Assembly (NCBI GenBank): GCA_041399085.1
Contig: JAWKTM010000012.1
Coordinates: 62,001-126,000, forward strand
DNA from: JAWKTM01 sp041399085
GTDB taxonomy: Bacteria; Planctomycetota; Planctomycetia; Pirellulales; Pirellulaceae
Reading direction: 5' to 3'
Length of the DNA stretch: 64,000 nt
A model generated the notes under the pieces. That model saw only the letters and a list, made by a program, of their open reading frames with translations. It searched no databases and was not told the DNA's origin. A program made the position numbers and the translations under genes. Each line of letters starts with the position of its first letter. The stretch's first letter is position 1. Shown here piece after piece: positions 45,516 to 54,292 of the stretch.

Positions 45516-47054
45516 ATGCTCGCTCGCCTGAACACATATTCATTGCTGGGCATCGAAGCGCTTCCGGTGGAAGTGGAGGTCGATGTTTCGCCCGGCGCGC
45601 TCCCGAAAACAGTGCTGGTCGGCCTGCCCGAAGCGGCGGTGAAGGAGAGCACCCACCGCGTCGAACGGGCGATGGTCAACTCGGGCTTCATCCGCCCCCA
45701 AGACCGCATCGTCATCAATCTGGCCCCGGCCGAATTGCCGAAACAAGCTGCTTCGTTCGATCTGCCAATCACGCTTGGTATTCTCGCCGGAAGCGGGCAA
45801 ATGGCCTCCGATCGGTTCCAGGAATATGCCGTCGTGGGCGAACTTTCGCTGGAAGGCAACACTCGGCCGGTACGCGGCGCTCTGTCAATGGCCATGGCCA
45901 CGGCCAAACAGCAAGGACTTCGGGGGCTTGTCGTTCCCACCGCCAGCGCCCACGAAGCGGCCGTGGTCGAAGATATTGATGTGATCCCGGTCGACAGTTT
46001 GGCTCAAGCCGTCGCGTTCTTCGCCGGTGAATTGGATATCGATCCGGTGCCGTCGCGGTTGGGCGAGTTGTTCGAGGAACTGGCCCGCTACGAAGAGAAC
46101 TTCGCCGACGTCCGCGGGCAAGAGTCAGCCAAGCGAGCTATCACCATCGCGGCCGCCGGCAGCCACAATCTGCTGATGATCGGACCGCCAGGATCGGGCA
46201 AGACGATGTTAGCTCGCCGCGTGCCCACAATTATGCCGACGCTGACGGCCAGCGAATCGATCGAGACGACGCGAATCTACAGCGCGATGGGACGCCTTCA
46301 GCCGGGCCAGCCGCTGATGGCTCGCCGGCCTTTCCGATCGCCCCATCATACGATCAGCGACGCGGGCCTCGTCGGTGGCGGCAGCACGCCGGTGCCAGGC
46401 GAAATCTCGATGGCTCACAACGGCGTGTTGTTCTTGGATGAGTTGCCGGAGTTCAATCGACGCACGTTGGAAGTGTTGCGTCAGCCGCTGGAAGAACGGT
46501 GCGTCACGATCTCCCGCGCTTTGAACAGCACCACGTTTCCCGCTGACTTTATGATGTTCGCGGCCCTAAATCCCTGCCCCTGTGGATATCGCAATGATCC
46601 GCGGCGAGATTGTCATTGCAGTGTGCCTCAAATCGAGCGATACATGGCCAAAATATCCGGGCCATTGGTAGATCGGATTGATATCCATATTGAAGTTCCC
46701 GCCGTGCCGTTCAAAGAGTTGTCGGACGAACGATCCGGAACCAGCAGCGAGACCATGCGAGAAGAAGTCGTCGCGGCGAGGCGGCTGCAAACCGAGCGAT
46801 TTCGCGGCTCTCACACACGGTATAACGCCCAAATGAATTCCCGCCAAGTTCGTCAGTTCTGCCGGCTCACCGAGTCCGGCATGAACATGTTGCGCACGAG
46901 CCTCAACGAACTGGGGCTGTCGGCTAGGGCCCATGACAAGATACTCCGAGTGGCTCGCACGATCGCTGATTTGGATAACAGTGAAACCGTGCAAGATCAA
47001 CATCTCAGCGAAGCGATTAACTATCGAGTGTTAGACCGCAGTCTGTGGACTTAG
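45516..47054 (+). CDS. comM: ComM/YifB-family AAA+ ATPase
   Basis: The 512-residue protein has an N-terminal Lon-like domain (LLGIEALPVEVEVDVSPGAL, TVLVGLPEAAVKES). The Mg-chelatase-like AAA+ core has Walker A LLMIGPPGSGKTMLA and Walker B GVLFLDELPEFNRRTLE, followed by a Cys cluster (NPCPCGYRNDPRRDCHC) and the C-terminal SGPLVDRIDIHIEVP and FCRLTESGMNML region. ComM helicases extend heteroduplexes by branch migration during natural transformation. ATG 45516 follows GAGGGA; the frame is open upstream but overlaps the divergent gene. Confidence 0.93.
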   Translation: MLARLNTYSLLGIEALPVEVEVDVSPGALPKTVLVGLPEAAVKESTHRVERAMVNSGFIRPQDRIVINLAPAELPKQAASFDLPITLGILAGSGQMASDRFQEYAVVGELSLEGNTRPVRGALSMAMATAKQQGLRGLVVPTASAHEAAVVEDIDVIPVDSLAQAVAFFAGELDIDPVPSRLGELFEELARYEENFADVRGQESAKRAITIAAAGSHNLLMIGPPGSGKTMLARRVPTIMPTLTASESIETTRIYSAMGRLQPGQPLMARRPFRSPHHTISDAGLVGGGSTPVPGEISMAHNGVLFLDELPEFNRRTLEVLRQPLEERCVTISRALNSTTFPADFMMFAALNPCPCGYRNDPRRDCHCSVPQIERYMAKISGPLVDRIDIHIEVPAVPFKELSDERSGTSSETMREEVVAARRLQTERFRGSHTRYNAQMNSRQVRQFCRLTESGMNMLRTSLNELGLSARAHDKILRVARTIADLDNSETVQDQHLSEAINYRVLDRSLWT

Positions 47055-47109
47055 CACATATTGTATCCACACTCATTTCTCGTTCTCCTTGCCAGCCCAG
47101 TTGGAAAAC

Positions 47110-47853
47110 ATGAGTAACGCCAACTCCGATCCGCCAAACGTCACGCGCGATTTAACATCCATTAGTGACGTGATGCGGATCGTCAATCGCGAGATTTGGG
47201 TCGTGACCGCGGCGGCGGGGAACGAGCGAGGCGGCCTCGTAGCCACTTGGGTGTCGGCGGCTTCGATCGATGATCAAGCGCCAACCGTGCTAGTGGGGCT
47301 CGCACCGAATCATTACACCACGCAGCTTGTCGAGCAAAGCGGCAGTCTGACTTTGCATCTATTGCGGGAATCCCAGTTGGATGTAGCCTGGAACTTCGCA
47401 CTGGGCAGTGGCCACGATCGAGACAAACTGGCCACGTTGGAATACCTACTGGGCGTTACGGACGCTCCACGATTACGCGATTGCCTAGCGTGGCTGGATT
47501 GCCGCGTATTCGCTCGGCTAGCGACGGGCGACCGCCATTTCTATTGGGCCGATGTCGTCGCCGCCTCCCGAGTACATCCCGGCGATGCGCTTCGTGAACA
47601 TCAACTTTTCGCATCCGCCACGCCCGAACAGCGCCAACAACTAATCGCCAACCGCGACGCCGACATCACCCTCCAACGCCCCGCCGCCGTATCTTGGCGG
47701 GAACTTTGCCGAGTATCTGTACTTCCAACCGAGCAGGCCGTCAAAATAGGGCGTCCAAAGAAGGTATCGCAGAAAACCGGACGATCGCCTCGATGCACAC
47801 TCCAATGTCAATCTGAAATGACCAATCGAAAGTGCCTGCAAATATCGATTTAG
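47110..47853 (+). CDS. Flavin reductase-like FMN-binding domain protein, C-terminus doubtful
   Basis: The protein starts MSNANSDPPNVTRDLTSISD and has the split-barrel flavin reductase pattern: REIWVVTAAAGNERGGLVAT, WVSAASIDDQAPTVLVGLAP, then LVEQSGSLTLHLLRESQLDV and LDCRVFARLATGDRHFYWAD. Family-like sequence ends near residue 195 (about 47690). The last 50 residues are unlike the family and are antisense to the 47641-47955 frame, so the true stop was probably lost by an indel or a rearrangement. A role in reducing or binding FMN is likely; the partner is unknown. Confidence 0.75.
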   Translation: MSNANSDPPNVTRDLTSISDVMRIVNREIWVVTAAAGNERGGLVATWVSAASIDDQAPTVLVGLAPNHYTTQLVEQSGSLTLHLLRESQLDVAWNFALGSGHDRDKLATLEYLLGVTDAPRLRDCLAWLDCRVFARLATGDRHFYWADVVAASRVHPGDALREHQLFASATPEQRQQLIANRDADITLQRPAAVSWRELCRVSVLPTEQAVKIGRPKKVSQKTGRSPRCTLQCQSEMTNRKCLQISI

Positions 47854-47955
47854 AATACTTTGAAGCCTTTTGTTGTCGCTGAATAGCCTCGTTGGCACTG
47901 GGTCGTAGATTGACAAACCGGAGTTTCGGATTCGTTCCGTAATGCTTGTAGTCAT
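47641..47955 (-). CDS. Small unknown protein coupled to an XRE regulator, possibly a remnant
   Basis: The 104-codon frame starts MTTSITERIRNSGLSIYDPV, and its ATG overlaps the stop of the XRE gene (ATGA). That coupling and the protein-like first 45 residues support a real start. The rest (RYLLWTPYFDGLLGWKYRYS, PPRYGGGALEG) looks less like protein and runs antisense into the flavin reductase gene. The N-terminus reminds me of restriction-endonuclease-like proteins encoded behind small XRE controller genes. I cannot confirm this, and if it holds the gene is truncated. Confidence 0.4.
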   Translation of the reverse strand: MTTSITERIRNSGLSIYDPVPTRLFSDNKRLQSILNRYLQALSIGHFRLTLECASRRSSGFLRYLLWTPYFDGLLGWKYRYSAKFPPRYGGGALEGDVGVAVGD

Positions 47956-48189
47956 CGGTTTCGGCTGAGCGAATCCATTAGACGAGAGAGCGAGACGCCA
48001 AGTGCTTTGGCGATGACTTCAATATTTCGAAGTGCAACGTTTCGTTCGCCGCGCTCAATTCCGCCAAGTAGGTGCGGTCGAGTCCACAAGCGTGGCCAAC
48101 GCCTCTTGGGTCAAACCGGCTTCGAGTCGCAACTCACGGACTCGACTGCCGAAGCGAACTAGAATGCTGCTTTGGGAATGCTTGGACAT
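47952..48189 (-). CDS. Small XRE helix-turn-helix regulator (frameshifted)
   Basis: The frame begins MSKHSQSSILVRFGSRVREL and RLEAGLTQEALATL. It then loses register near 48085 and continues in another frame as HLLGGIERGERNVALRNIEV and IAKALGVSLSRLMDSLSRNR, the rest of a standard XRE domain. The total of about 78 residues is the size of restriction-modification controller proteins and phage-type repressors. It is followed with ATGA overlap by the unknown 47641-47955 frame. One indel explains the break. Confidence 0.72.
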
Positions 48190-48370
48190 GGGGGCCAGAT
48201 TCGCATCAAGATGACTATGCGTCCACGGACGATAAGTATCATCCTGGTGCAAACGGCGGTCGCCGTCGGGGCCGAATGCGGTTGGTTTGCCAGCTCGTTT
48301 TGGCACAGTGGGCAATTCCTCTATACTGACGGCGGTTGTGAGGAACGTGATTCGGCCTAGGAGTGCGGCG

Positions 48371-49729
48371 ATGCGTAGTGGGGTGCGAAACGGACGAACG
48401 CGGACAGCGGCGATTGCGTGTTTGCTATTGATCGCTGCCGCCGTCTCGGCTGGATGTGGGCCGAAAGTGACTCCGGTGGCCGAGGTTTCGGTGTCGCCGG
48501 ATGCCGCGGTTGAGTCGGCTGTGGCCGAGTTCGTTCCGGCCGATGGTGATTGGCCGGGTTGGCGCGGGCCCGATTCGACCGGCGTGGCTCGGAGTGCGGC
48601 GGCTCCCACGGAATGGCCCAATGGAGACGGCCGAATCGTCTGGTCGGCGCCGGTGCCGGGACGGGGGCATTCTTCGCCGACGGTGTGTGGCGATCTGGTG
48701 GTGTTAGCGACGGCTTGGGAGGAAACGCAGCAGCAAGGCTTGGTGGCCTACGATCGGGCGACCGGCTCGCAGCGATGGGAATCGATCTTGCACGCCGGCG
48801 GCTTTCCCGCGAATCGCGACATGCATCCGAAAAGCACCCATGCGAACGGCACGGTGGCTTGCGACGACCAGCGGCTATTCATCGGCTTTTTGCACGATGA
48901 TGCCATCACGGCTTACGCGGTTGATTTCGAGGGAAACAAGCTATGGGAGCGGGAGATCGGGCCGTTTCGCTCGAAGTTCGGCTATGCTCCGTCGCCGGTC
49001 GTTTACAAGTCGACTGTGATTTTTGCCGCGGACAATATGGGCGGCGGCTATCTGGCGGCCCTCGACCGCGCGACCGGCGAAATCGTGTGGCGCAAACAGC
49101 GGCCGGCCGTGTCGACGTATTCCTCGCCCGTCGTGGCGAACGTCGGCGGACGCGATCAGTTGTTGATTAGCGGCTGCGATTTGGTTAGCAGCTTTGATCC
49201 GGCGACGGGCGAGCCGTTATGGTCGTGTCCCGGCACGGCGGAAGCCACGTGCGGCACGATGGTGTGGAACGATTCGTTGGTGTTCGCCGCTGGCGGTTAT
49301 CCCGATCGGCAAGTGATCGCGGTCGCGGCCGATGGTTCGGGCCAGGAAGTTTGGAGCAACAACACGAAGGTTTACGAGCCGTCGATGGTGGTCGTCGGCG
49401 ATCAGTTGTATGCCGTGAACGACGAGGGCGTGGCATTTTGCTGGGATGCGGCGACGGGCGAGCGTCGTTGGCAACAGCGGCTGGGCGGTTCGTTCAGCGC
49501 ATCGCCGGTGGTCTGCAACGGCTTGATCTATGCGATCAACGACCGGGCCGAGCTGTTCGTGTTTCACGCGACGCCCGAACAGTATGAGCAAGTGGCTCAC
49601 AATCAACTGGGCGACGATGCCTTCGCCACGCCGTCGATCTGCGACGGACGTATTTATTTGCGAGTGGGCGAAAACAGCAAAGGTCGTCAGGAGATGTTGT
49701 ATTGCATCGGCGCGAAGACGGACGAGTGA
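48371..49729 (+). CDS. PQQ-like beta-propeller lipoprotein
   Basis: The 452-residue protein has a lipobox (LLLIAAAVSAGC, Cys near 29) and the typical planctomycete start DWPGWRGPDSTGVARS. Propeller blades follow: GLVAYDRATGSQRWESI, YLAALDRATGEIVWRKQRP, SSFDPATGEPLWSCPG, AFCWDAATGERRWQQRLGG. The fold is that of BamB and PQQ enzymes, but the catalytic residues of PQQ dehydrogenases are not obvious. The ATG at 48371 has TAGGAG upstream. It is probably periplasmic; the function is unknown. Confidence 0.9.
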   Translation: MRSGVRNGRTRTAAIACLLLIAAAVSAGCGPKVTPVAEVSVSPDAAVESAVAEFVPADGDWPGWRGPDSTGVARSAAAPTEWPNGDGRIVWSAPVPGRGHSSPTVCGDLVVLATAWEETQQQGLVAYDRATGSQRWESILHAGGFPANRDMHPKSTHANGTVACDDQRLFIGFLHDDAITAYAVDFEGNKLWEREIGPFRSKFGYAPSPVVYKSTVIFAADNMGGGYLAALDRATGEIVWRKQRPAVSTYSSPVVANVGGRDQLLISGCDLVSSFDPATGEPLWSCPGTAEATCGTMVWNDSLVFAAGGYPDRQVIAVAADGSGQEVWSNNTKVYEPSMVVVGDQLYAVNDEGVAFCWDAATGERRWQQRLGGSFSASPVVCNGLIYAINDRAELFVFHATPEQYEQVAHNQLGDDAFATPSICDGRIYLRVGENSKGRQEMLYCIGAKTDE

Positions 49730-49747
49730 GAGCGGATCAACGGCTCT

Positions 49748-51628
49748 CTACCGCTTAATGCCGTATTGTTCCACTTTGCGATACAACGTGGCGCGGCCGA
49801 TGCCGAGCAACTGGGCGGCGACCGGGATATTGCCGTCCGTGCGTTCCAGCGCCTCGCGGATCAGCTTTTCTTCCCAGTGACTCAGTTGCAGCGACTCCAG
49901 CGACTGGCTGCCGGTGCTCAGATCGCGAAGCCCGAAATCGTCCGGCTGAAGCTCCGGCCCGATCGCCATCACCACCGCACTGTCCAGAACGTTGCGAAGC
50001 TGCCGAACGTTGCCCGGCCAGCGATACGAGAGCAGCTTGGTGCGGGCTTCGTCCGATAGCCGCAGTTCGCTCCGGCCGTGCTGCCGTTTGAAATGTTCGA
50101 GGAAGAATTCGATCAGCAGCCCAACGTCGCTGCCTCGGTCTCGTAGCGGCGGAATCATCAGCTCGAACACGGTCAGCCGATAGTACAAATCCTCGCGGAA
50201 GCGGCGTTCTTGCACGAACTGTCGCAAGTCGCGATTCGTAGCCGCCACGACGCGAACGTTGACGTGAATCTCCTTTGTGCCGCCAACCGGCAAGAACGGA
50301 TGGCCTTCCAGAATCCGCAGTAGTTTGGCTTGGCCTTCGAGCGTCAGTTCGCCCACTTCGTCCAGGAACAGCGTTCCCGTATCGGCCTGCTGGAACCAAC
50401 CGGCGTGGTCGTTATCCGCGCCGGTGAACGCTCCGCGTTTGTGGCCAAACAGTTGGCTTTCCATCAGATCGCGAGGGATCGCCGCACAGTTGACCGACAA
50501 CATCGGCCGATCGGCGCGAGGGCTGGCTCGATGCAACGCACGAGCGACCAACTCCTTGCCCACGCCGCTCTCGCCACGCACCAGCACGCACCCGCTGGCT
50601 CGGCCGATCCGTTCGATTTTGCCCTTCAGCTCCCGCATCGCCGGGCTGTCGCCGATCATCTCATCAAAGATGCCGCTGCGCGAAACCAACCGATCATGTT
50701 CGGCTCGCAACGACGCGTGCTGTTGGGCTCGCGTCAGCCCCACGACCAAAATGTTGGCCACCGACACGGCCACTTCGAGATCGGCTTCGCGAAACCGACC
50801 ATGATCTTGATAAATGTGAATCGCTCCGAGCGTCGTGCCCTCGCTCAGCAGCGGCACGCAAATGGCGTCGGCGAAGTGGCTCAGCGTATCGGTGCGACCG
50901 GTCACCGATTGATTGGCGATCCAGATCGCTCGATTCTGTCGGCAAACCACATCGGTCAACGTTTTGCTCAGCCGGACTTTCGACGATTGATCTTCGGGTA
51001 ACACTAGCTTCGGCCGCAGCGACCCGGTTTCGTCCAACCACATGAAGCCGACGACCGATGCTCGCGTGCGCTCCTGAAGCAAATCCAGGGTGATTCGCAC
51101 CACGTCGTTCGGATCGTCGCAACCGAGCAACCGGATGCTGAGTTGATACAACAGCAGGAAATCTTCCGCGCGGCCGGCGTCGCGCAAAGCCTCAACGCCG
51201 ATCGTGCCGCTCTCGTGCGTCACCGGTTTGTCGAGCACGATCGTCTGCGACATGCTCGCGGCGTCGCGCTGTGTGTCGTCGTGTTCAATGTAGAAGCTGA
51301 ACTCGGTCGAGCCGATGCGGATGCGGTCGTTCGAGCTCAGTTGGGCGTCGTCGACTTTCTGCCCGTTCACATAAGTGCCGTTGCGGCTTTCGGCGTCGCG
51401 GAGCCACCACATGCCCTCGGTGTATTCGATCACCGCGTGAATTCGCGACGAGAGCGGATCGGTCAGCGTGATTTGGCAGTCCAGCCCACGGCCGAGGCGG
51501 TTTTCGCCGCTGCTTTCCAACGGAAAAACGCCGCCCATCTGCGGGCCTCGTTGCATGCGAAGAAAAGCTGGCACGGAGTTAACTTCTGCGGGGAACGGGT
51601 CGCGCGAGTCCCGCGCGTCGGCTGGCAT
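49748..51628 (-). CDS. Sigma-54-dependent activator with FHA and GAF domains
   Basis: This protein has 626 residues. An N-terminal FHA domain (RLGRGLDCQITLTDPLSSRI, RDAESRNGTYVNGQKVDDAQ) binds phosphothreonine peptides. A GAF domain follows (about residues 155-310, LLQERTRASVVGFMWLDETG, AICVPLLSEGTTLGAIHIYQ). The AAA+ domain has Walker A VLVRGESGVGKELVARAL, the sigma-54 loop FGHKRGAFTGAD, Walker B TLFLDEVGEL and the arginine-finger region. A Fis-type HTH ends the protein (AAQLLGIGRATLYRKVEQYG). It should activate sigma-54 promoters in response to Ser/Thr kinase signalling and a GAF ligand. No receiver domain is present. ATG 51628 is chosen. Confidence 0.93.
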   Translation of the reverse strand: MPADARDSRDPFPAEVNSVPAFLRMQRGPQMGGVFPLESSGENRLGRGLDCQITLTDPLSSRIHAVIEYTEGMWWLRDAESRNGTYVNGQKVDDAQLSSNDRIRIGSTEFSFYIEHDDTQRDAASMSQTIVLDKPVTHESGTIGVEALRDAGRAEDFLLLYQLSIRLLGCDDPNDVVRITLDLLQERTRASVVGFMWLDETGSLRPKLVLPEDQSSKVRLSKTLTDVVCRQNRAIWIANQSVTGRTDTLSHFADAICVPLLSEGTTLGAIHIYQDHGRFREADLEVAVSVANILVVGLTRAQQHASLRAEHDRLVSRSGIFDEMIGDSPAMRELKGKIERIGRASGCVLVRGESGVGKELVARALHRASPRADRPMLSVNCAAIPRDLMESQLFGHKRGAFTGADNDHAGWFQQADTGTLFLDEVGELTLEGQAKLLRILEGHPFLPVGGTKEIHVNVRVVAATNRDLRQFVQERRFREDLYYRLTVFELMIPPLRDRGSDVGLLIEFFLEHFKRQHGRSELRLSDEARTKLLSYRWPGNVRQLRNVLDSAVVMAIGPELQPDDFGLRDLSTGSQSLESLQLSHWEEKLIREALERTDGNIPVAAQLLGIGRATLYRKVEQYGIKR

Positions 51629-51784
51629 GGCCGGAAAATACGGAAGGCGGCGAACGTCGCCATCGGGTGTACTATATCGCCAAGCGAGAATCGAAACCAC
51701 ATGTCTGCCGTGGCCAATCGAACCCGCGTCGCGACGGCGTTTCGCTACGTTGCCGGTTCGCGGAGCCAGCGATATACTCGCCCC

Positions 51785-52717
51785 ATGAATCGACCCGAAG
51801 ACTGGCGCTCGCTGTATCCATTTGCTTCACATCATTTGTCGCTCGACGGCCACCGCTACCATTACGTCGATGAAGGCGCCGGCCAGCCGTTGTTGTTCGT
51901 GCATGGCAACCCGACTTGGTCTTTCTATTGGCGGCAGTTAATCAGCGGCTTGAGCGACCAGCATCGGACAATCGCCGTCGATCATCTGGGCTGCGGGCTG
52001 AGCGACAAGCCGCAGCGATACGCCTACACGCTGGCCCAACACATCGAGAACTTGGTCGCGCTGGTCGAGCGGCTCGAACTGCACGACGCGACGCTGCTGG
52101 TACACGATTGGGGCGGGGCGATCGGTTTGGGAACGGCCTTGCGATTGCCGGATCGGTTCGCGCGGATCGTGTTGTTCAACACCGGAGCGTTTCCGCCGCC
52201 GTTCGTGCCGCTACGAATTCGCATGTGTCGAACGCCGCTGCTCGGGACGTGGGCGATGCGCGGAGCCAACGTGTTCGCCCGAGCGGCATTGACCATGGCG
52301 ACGGAAAAGCCCGAGCGGATGACGCCGGCCGTGCGAGCCGGTTTGCTGGCGCCGTATGACAATTGGCGCAACCGCGTGGCTATCGACCGCTTTGTCCACG
52401 ATATCCCGCTGACTCGGCGGCATCCGACTTGGCAGTTGCTGGAGACGATCGAGGCCGGCTTGCCGTCTCTGGCTAATCGGCCGACGCAAATGATTTGGGG
52501 CATGCGTGATTGGTGCTTCCGGCCGTCTTGTTTGGAGCGGCTGTTGCAAAGTTTTCCCGAAGCCGAAGTGCATCGTCTGGAGGACGCCGGCCACTATGTG
52601 ATCGAGGACGCCGCCGAGCGGATCGTGCCGTTGGTTCAAGCGTTTCTCGCGCGGCACCCGGTCGGTCAAACTGATTCCTCCTCGGCCGCCAAGAGTAATC
52701 GCGCGACGAACCCATGA
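51785..52717 (+). CDS. Alpha/beta hydrolase of the haloalkane dehalogenase/OleB type
   Basis: The 310-residue protein has the oxyanion motif VHGNPTWSFYWR, the DHLGCGLSDKPQRYAYTL segment and an Asp nucleophile in LLVHDWGGAIGLG. The cap reads PLRIRMCRTPLLG and KPERMTPAVRAGLLAPYDNW. The acid/base residues are in MIWGMRDWCF and EDAGHYVIEDA. The Asp nucleophile and cap sequence fit OleB, the beta-lactone decarboxylase of head-to-head olefin synthesis, which is often annotated as haloalkane dehalogenase. oleA, oleC and oleD are not in the window. Its stop overlaps the next start (ATGA). Confidence 0.88.
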   Translation: MNRPEDWRSLYPFASHHLSLDGHRYHYVDEGAGQPLLFVHGNPTWSFYWRQLISGLSDQHRTIAVDHLGCGLSDKPQRYAYTLAQHIENLVALVERLELHDATLLVHDWGGAIGLGTALRLPDRFARIVLFNTGAFPPPFVPLRIRMCRTPLLGTWAMRGANVFARAALTMATEKPERMTPAVRAGLLAPYDNWRNRVAIDRFVHDIPLTRRHPTWQLLETIEAGLPSLANRPTQMIWGMRDWCFRPSCLERLLQSFPEAEVHRLEDAGHYVIEDAAERIVPLVQAFLARHPVGQTDSSSAAKSNRATNP

Positions 52718-53592
52718 GCGAGCCGTTGTTGTTGTCGATCGGTCAGTGCGCGACGCTGGCTTGTTTGTTGGAAGCAACCGCTCCGAAAGTGGGCAACGTG
52801 CATCGCGGAGCCGACTTCGAGGATCTCAGCTTTCTCGATTTCGAGGTGAGCGCGGCGGTGATTGGGCCGATCGTCGAGCGGGCGGCGGAAGCGGGCGTCG
52901 GACGCACGGTGTTCGACGCGGTCCGAGCGACTCGGCATTGGACCGCCACCAATTCGAACTTAGGCATGATCCTGCTGCTCGCGCCCCTGGCCGCCGTGCC
53001 GCGCGACGCGGCGTTGGACGCTGGCGTTCAAGCGGTGCTGGAGTCGCTCGCGCCGGACGACGCGCGGCTGGTCTATGAAGCGATCCGGCACGCCCAACCC
53101 GGCGGTTTGGGGCAAGCCGACCAGATGGATGTCGCCGACGAACCGCCCGCCAGTTTGCTGGACGCGATGCGTGCCGCCGCCGATCGCGATTTGATCGCGC
53201 GGCAATATGCCAACGGCTTTCGCCAAGTGTTCGACGACGTGGTTCCGTGGCTGGCCGATGATTGGTGCGGAACATCGGAAATAACAACCGCACGGTTGCC
53301 GCTGACGGATCGGATTATTCATGCACAGCTTAACGTGCTGGCCAAACATCCCGACAGCCTGATCGCGCGAAAATGCGGCCCGCACGTTGCGGAACAATCA
53401 TCCGCCCGAGCCGCTCGCACGCTGGCCGCCGGTCCGCCAACCAGCCCCGATTATTTGTGGGCGCTCGACGACTTTGACTTTTGGCTCCGCAGCGACGGGC
53501 ACCGCCGCAATCCGGGGACGACTGCCGACTTAATCGCCGCCGGCCTATTTATGGTCCTGCGGGATCAGCGAGTTCAGCCGCCGTTTCGATAG
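52714..53592 (+). CDS. CitG-like triphosphoribosyl-dephospho-CoA synthase family protein
   Basis: The 292-residue protein carries family motifs: PKVGNVHRGADFEDLSFLDF near the start, TNSNLGMILLLAPLA, and a C-terminal LRSDGHRRNPGTTADLIAAG with the conserved NPG(T/S)xAD. CitG makes the prosthetic group of citrate lyase, but no citrate lyase gene is here. Close relatives accompany tetrahydromethanopterin-linked C1 genes in some planctomycetes and methylotrophs, which would suit the pterin synthase gene 99 bases downstream. The C1 link is inference. Confidence 0.82.
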   Translation: MSEPLLLSIGQCATLACLLEATAPKVGNVHRGADFEDLSFLDFEVSAAVIGPIVERAAEAGVGRTVFDAVRATRHWTATNSNLGMILLLAPLAAVPRDAALDAGVQAVLESLAPDDARLVYEAIRHAQPGGLGQADQMDVADEPPASLLDAMRAAADRDLIARQYANGFRQVFDDVVPWLADDWCGTSEITTARLPLTDRIIHAQLNVLAKHPDSLIARKCGPHVAEQSSARAARTLAAGPPTSPDYLWALDDFDFWLRSDGHRRNPGTTADLIAAGLFMVLRDQRVQPPFR

Positions 53593-53691
53593 GTATGATG
53601 CGGCGCCCCTTAATGAGCTCGATTCGTCGGATTCAGTAACCTACTTGCAAGTCTTCACCCAATATTGCCGCATATCAAGAAGGCCGCGACC

Positions 53692-54183
53692 ATGAGCGAA
53701 TCCTATTGCGTCCGTTTGGAGAAAGAATATCACGTCTTCAGCGCCGCTCATTTCATCACATTCAACGGCGACGTTTGCGAGCGGATTCACGGGCATAATT
53801 ATCGTGTATTTGCTGAAGTCGACGGGCCATTGGATGAGAATCATTACGTTGTGGACTTCATCGCCATGCGAGATGAATTGCGAGCGATCGTGGACGGCCT
53901 GGATCATTATGTGATTCTGCCGACTCAACATCCGCTGATCCAAGTCACGGCCAACGACACGGAAGTCGAAGCCCGGTTCCGCGAACGACGCTGGATTTTT
54001 CCTCGCGGCGATTGCGTGTTGCTGCCGGTTGAGAATACGACCGCCGAGCTTGTCGCTCGCTACATCGCGTTTGAGTTGCTCAACCGATTGGAACGACGTT
54101 GTGGGTTTCGGCCAAACGTTTGCCGAGTCGGTGTCGACGAAAACCACGGCCAATGGGCAATCTATGAGACGATTGCTGATTGA
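53692..54183 (+). CDS. 6-pyruvoyl-tetrahydropterin synthase / QueD family protein
   Basis: The 163-residue protein has the zinc ligands His in VFSAAHFITFNG and the HxH of CERIHGHNYRVFAEVDG. The Cys of CxxxHGH is the catalytic residue of QueD-type members. Also present are HYVVDFIAMRDELRAIVDGL, LDHYVILPT and a C-terminal glutamate (VENTTAELVARYIAFELL). The ATG at 53692 has AAGAAGG upstream. It could serve queuosine, biopterin or methanopterin pathways; the neighbour CitG-like gene makes the last worth testing. Confidence 0.9.
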   Translation: MSESYCVRLEKEYHVFSAAHFITFNGDVCERIHGHNYRVFAEVDGPLDENHYVVDFIAMRDELRAIVDGLDHYVILPTQHPLIQVTANDTEVEARFRERRWIFPRGDCVLLPVENTTAELVARYIAFELLNRLERRCGFRPNVCRVGVDENHGQWAIYETIAD

Positions 54184-54292
54184 ATTGCGGGCTCGATGTC
54201 GTGACTGGATTCGCAGCAAAGCCCACGGACGTAATTCTGTTGGCTTCCGTAGGTAAACATCAGCCATCGCTTTGTTAGGTCGACACGAAACG

